Positions 47,444 through 49,255 of a stretch of DNA of 49,255 nucleotides are shown here, piece by piece (position 1 is the stretch's first letter; every line of letters starts with the position of its first letter). This DNA comes from TMED69 sp036130055 (GTDB lineage Bacteria; Pseudomonadota; Gammaproteobacteria; Ga0077536): assembly GCA_036130055.1 (NCBI GenBank), contig JAYYOR010000037.1, forward strand, positions 1 through 49,255. The letters run 5' to 3'. The notes under the pieces are model-generated. The model was not told the DNA's origin and made no database searches. It was given only the letters and a program-made list of their open reading frames with translations. The position numbers were made by a program, and so were the translations under genes.

Positions 47444-48607
47444 CTAGGTTTTGCTCCGCTCTATGGTTTGTTTTGCGATAAGTATTTTTTGTATTTCATT
47501 CGTCCCCTCGCCTATGCAGAGCAAAGGAGAGTCTCTAAAAAAACGCTCCACTTCATATTCTTTTGAGTAACCGTAACCACCGTGAACTCTCATGGATTCA
47601 GTAGAATTTTCAAGAGCGGCCTCAGAAGCAAACAATTTTGCCATGCCAGCCTCCATATCACACCTCTCTCCCCGGTCGTATTTACCAGCCGCTTGTTCTA
47701 CAAGTAATCTCGCCGCTTCCACTCGAGTAGCCATATCTGCCAATTTTATTTGAATAGACTGGTGCTCGCAAATGGGCTTACCAAAGGTTTTTCTTATTTT
47801 TGAGTATTCGACGGCATGATCCAGAGCTGCTTTAGCAAGACCAACTCCTCGAGCAGCGACATTTATCCTACCAAGCTCTAAACCACCAACAGCATGCTTA
47901 AAACCTTGGCCTTCTTTTCCTCCCAGAACCCGGTCTTTAGAAATTCGATAATCATCAAAACTTAATGCGACGCTTTCAAGACCCCGATACCCTAGTTTCT
48001 TTATTTTACCCTCAACATTAAACCCTTTACCTCGCTCGGCCAGAAACATCGTCATTCCTTTGTGAGCGGGTTGGGCCTTAGGGTCAGTTTTAGTTAAAAG
48101 AGCATAAAGTGATCCATGTTGACCATTCGTTATCCACATTTTAGAACCATTGATAATGTAGTCATTCCCATCTCGCGATGCAGTTGTCTTGATACCCTGA
48201 AGATCTGTTCCAGCATCAGGTTCGGTTAAGCATAAAACCCCGTGAAGTTCAGCATTTGCTAACCGTCCCAGAAATTGCTTTTTTTGATCTTCTGTTCCAA
48301 AACGTAATATGAGTTGACCTAACATCATATGGGTATTTATTATTCCAGCCAGGCTCATCCATGTCTCGCTTAGCCTAGAAATGACTTTCGCATATGAGCT
48401 CGCATTCATACCCATTCCACCGTACTCAACAGGGTACATCAAACAAAAGAGTCCCAATTCCTTCATTTGAGCGACTATCTCGGTTGGATATTCATCGTTA
48501 TGATCGAAATGCTTCACTTGTGGTTGAATATCATTTAGCCATGTATCGATAGCGGAAAGAATTTGTTCATTATCAATACTCGAAAGCTCACTGTGTGCGA
48601 CAGCCAT
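47444..48607 (-). CDS. Acyl-CoA dehydrogenase, complete single-chain type
   Basis: A 387-residue complete acyl-CoA dehydrogenase. GVLCLTEPDAGTDLQGIK and NGSKMWITNGQHGS form the FAD/substrate middle domain, GYRGLESVALSFDDY follows, then RKTFGKPICEHQSIQ, and the C-terminal CIGEGTNEIQKILIAKQ carries the catalytic Glu of the short/medium-chain type. Unlike the pair at 42.9-45.1 kb all motifs are on one chain, and it should be a homotetramer. It is a single gene with its own candidate promoter, divergent from the cyclotransferase gene. Chain preference (short or branched) is uncertain. Confidence 0.93.
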   Translation of the reverse strand: MAVAHSELSSIDNEQILSAIDTWLNDIQPQVKHFDHNDEYPTEIVAQMKELGLFCLMYPVEYGGMGMNASSYAKVISRLSETWMSLAGIINTHMMLGQLILRFGTEDQKKQFLGRLANAELHGVLCLTEPDAGTDLQGIKTTASRDGNDYIINGSKMWITNGQHGSLYALLTKTDPKAQPAHKGMTMFLAERGKGFNVEGKIKKLGYRGLESVALSFDDYRISKDRVLGGKEGQGFKHAVGGLELGRINVAARGVGLAKAALDHAVEYSKIRKTFGKPICEHQSIQIKLADMATRVEAARLLVEQAAGKYDRGERCDMEAGMAKLFASEAALENSTESMRVHGGYGYSKEYEVERFFRDSPLLCIGEGTNEIQKILIAKQTIERSKT

Positions 48608-48647
48608 AATAAATCCTTCTATTGCGTTGTTTGATAAATATACGAAT

Positions 48648-48676
48648 AATATACCATATAATTACAACCTTCTAAA
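48648..48676 (-). promoter_or_regulatory. Candidate sigma-70 promoter of the acyl-CoA dehydrogenase gene
   Basis: On the minus strand TTTAGA (48676-48671) and TATATT (48653-48648) are separated by 17 nt, matching four and five of six consensus bases. Transcription would start near 48641, about 34 nt before the ATG at 48607, where AAGGA supplies the ribosome site. Confidence 0.45.
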
Positions 48677-48696
48677 AATTAAATAAAACGAAAAAT

Positions 48697-49182
48697 ATGG
48701 GTGATGATAAATTTACTTATTTTGCGTATGGTTCCAACCTTCATCCAAGAAGACTTGAGTCTCGAATAGGTACATGCATCCATCTTAAATCAGTAAAAAT
48801 AAAACAATATAGGCTAGAGTTCGACAAACTTAGCACCGATAGTTCAGCAAAGTGCAACATCGTAGACACAGATCAGAATGACTGCATATACGGAGCGTTA
48901 TACACCATTACGGCAAGCCAGAAGAGGATCTTAGATCGTTTTGAAGCTGGATATTCGACCATCTGGATAGATATCCAAAACTACGGTAGAAGTTTCACAT
49001 ATAAAGCAGATCCTCCATTCGATAGATTGAGTCTGCCATTTGATTGGTACAAAATTCTAGTGATTATGGGAGCGGCCTATCATGCTTTTCCTACAACGTA
49101 TTTAAACATGTTAGGATCTGTCAGAGGCAAAATCGATGAAGACAGAAAGAGAGCTGAAGATAATTTAAAAATTTTTTATTAA
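48697..49182 (+). CDS. Gamma-glutamylcyclotransferase-like protein
   Basis: A 161-residue protein of the GGCT/AIG2 fold. The nucleotide-like loop YFAYGSNLHPRRL at the N-terminus is the family hallmark; LDRFEAGY contains the Glu that serves as acid/base. Members release 5-oxoproline from gamma-glutamyl compounds, thus taking part in glutathione or gamma-glutamyl amine turnover. No signal peptide is present. No ribosome site is visible before the ATG and the promoter region is shared with the divergent dehydrogenase. The C-terminal helix is short; the family is variable there. Confidence 0.82.
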   Translation: MGDDKFTYFAYGSNLHPRRLESRIGTCIHLKSVKIKQYRLEFDKLSTDSSAKCNIVDTDQNDCIYGALYTITASQKRILDRFEAGYSTIWIDIQNYGRSFTYKADPPFDRLSLPFDWYKILVIMGAAYHAFPTTYLNMLGSVRGKIDEDRKRAEDNLKIFY

Positions 49183-49230
49183 ATACAATAATTTAAATCA
49201 ATAATTTAATTAATTTTAGAGGAGTTAAAA

Positions 49231-49255
49231 ATGCTTGTTTTACTTACAGCAGATT
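49231..49255 (+). CDS. Start of a further gene, truncated by window end
   Basis: An ATG at 49231 follows a good ribosome site (GAGGAG six bases upstream) and opens MLVLLTAD before the window ends. Only eight codons are visible, so the product cannot be named. It is 48 nt after the cyclotransferase stop on the same strand. Confidence 0.55.

Overview
AT-rich, gene-dense bacterial DNA from a Gram-negative heterotroph. A proteobacterium, probably aquatic, fits best because of the DUF1289 protein, the acuI-type reductase, the MoxR/CoxE pair and the very short intergenic gaps; I cannot name the lineage. I see no rRNA, tRNA, insertion sequence, phage gene or CRISPR array. Almost every gene acts on CoA esters, carbonyl compounds or deazaflavin-linked redox chemistry. 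I recognise no DNA-binding transcription regulator in 49 kb.

Layout. (1) 1-5.6 kb: the tail of an acyl-CoA synthetase, a FadJ/FadB-type bifunctional beta-oxidation enzyme, acrylyl-CoA reductase (acuI), and a divergent MoxR AAA+ ATPase/VWA pair. (2) 5.6-21 kb: thirteen minus-strand genes with gaps of at most 56 nt. In transcription order they are an HMG-CoA-synthase-like/OB-fold fusion, thiolase, malonyl-CoA-synthetase-like ligase, MaoC hydratase, CitE-like lyase, haloalkane dehalogenase, panB, a repetitive coiled-coil protein, a GAF-GAF-PAS adenylate cyclase, fused isobutyryl-CoA mutase (icmF), a cytosolic BtuF-like metal receptor, DUF1289 and an enoyl-CoA hydratase. (3) 21-28.5 kb: an F420-type LLM oxidoreductase diverging from an acetone-carboxylase-like operon in the order acxB-acxC-acxA, followed by a fumarylacetoacetase-family hydrolase. 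(4) 28.5-38.6 kb, minus strand: the recognised core F420 biosynthesis genes cofE-cofD-cofC-fbiC, then a class III CoA-transferase, three more LLM oxidoreductases and a glutathione-transferase-like gene broken by an in-frame TAA. (5) 38.8-47.4 kb, plus strand: a split peroxisome-type MFE-2 (SDR plus hydratase 2), a 2-methylfumaryl-CoA-isomerase-like transferase, an ACAD10/11-type kinase, two complementary acyl-CoA dehydrogenases, an enoyl-CoA hydratase, a YkvI-like transporter and RidA. (6) 47.4-49.3 kb: another acyl-CoA dehydrogenase, a gamma-glutamylcyclotransferase-like protein and the first codons of a further gene.

How it may work together (inference): F420 made by the cof/fbiC genes would serve the four LLM-family oxidoreductases, which attack ketones or other recalcitrant molecules. 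Carboxylase, ligase and CoA-transferases convert the products to CoA thioesters. Three separate beta-oxidation toolkits, B12-dependent branched-chain isomerisation and lyases then deliver acetyl-, propionyl- and pyruvate-level products. The most distinctive features are the split ACAD11-like kinase/dehydrogenase module with two half-degenerate dehydrogenases, the Cys-less HMG-CoA-synthase/OB fusion beside a thiolase, the F420 island joined to LLM genes, and a coiled-coil protein built of exactly four 36-residue repeats next to a CyaB1-like cyclase.
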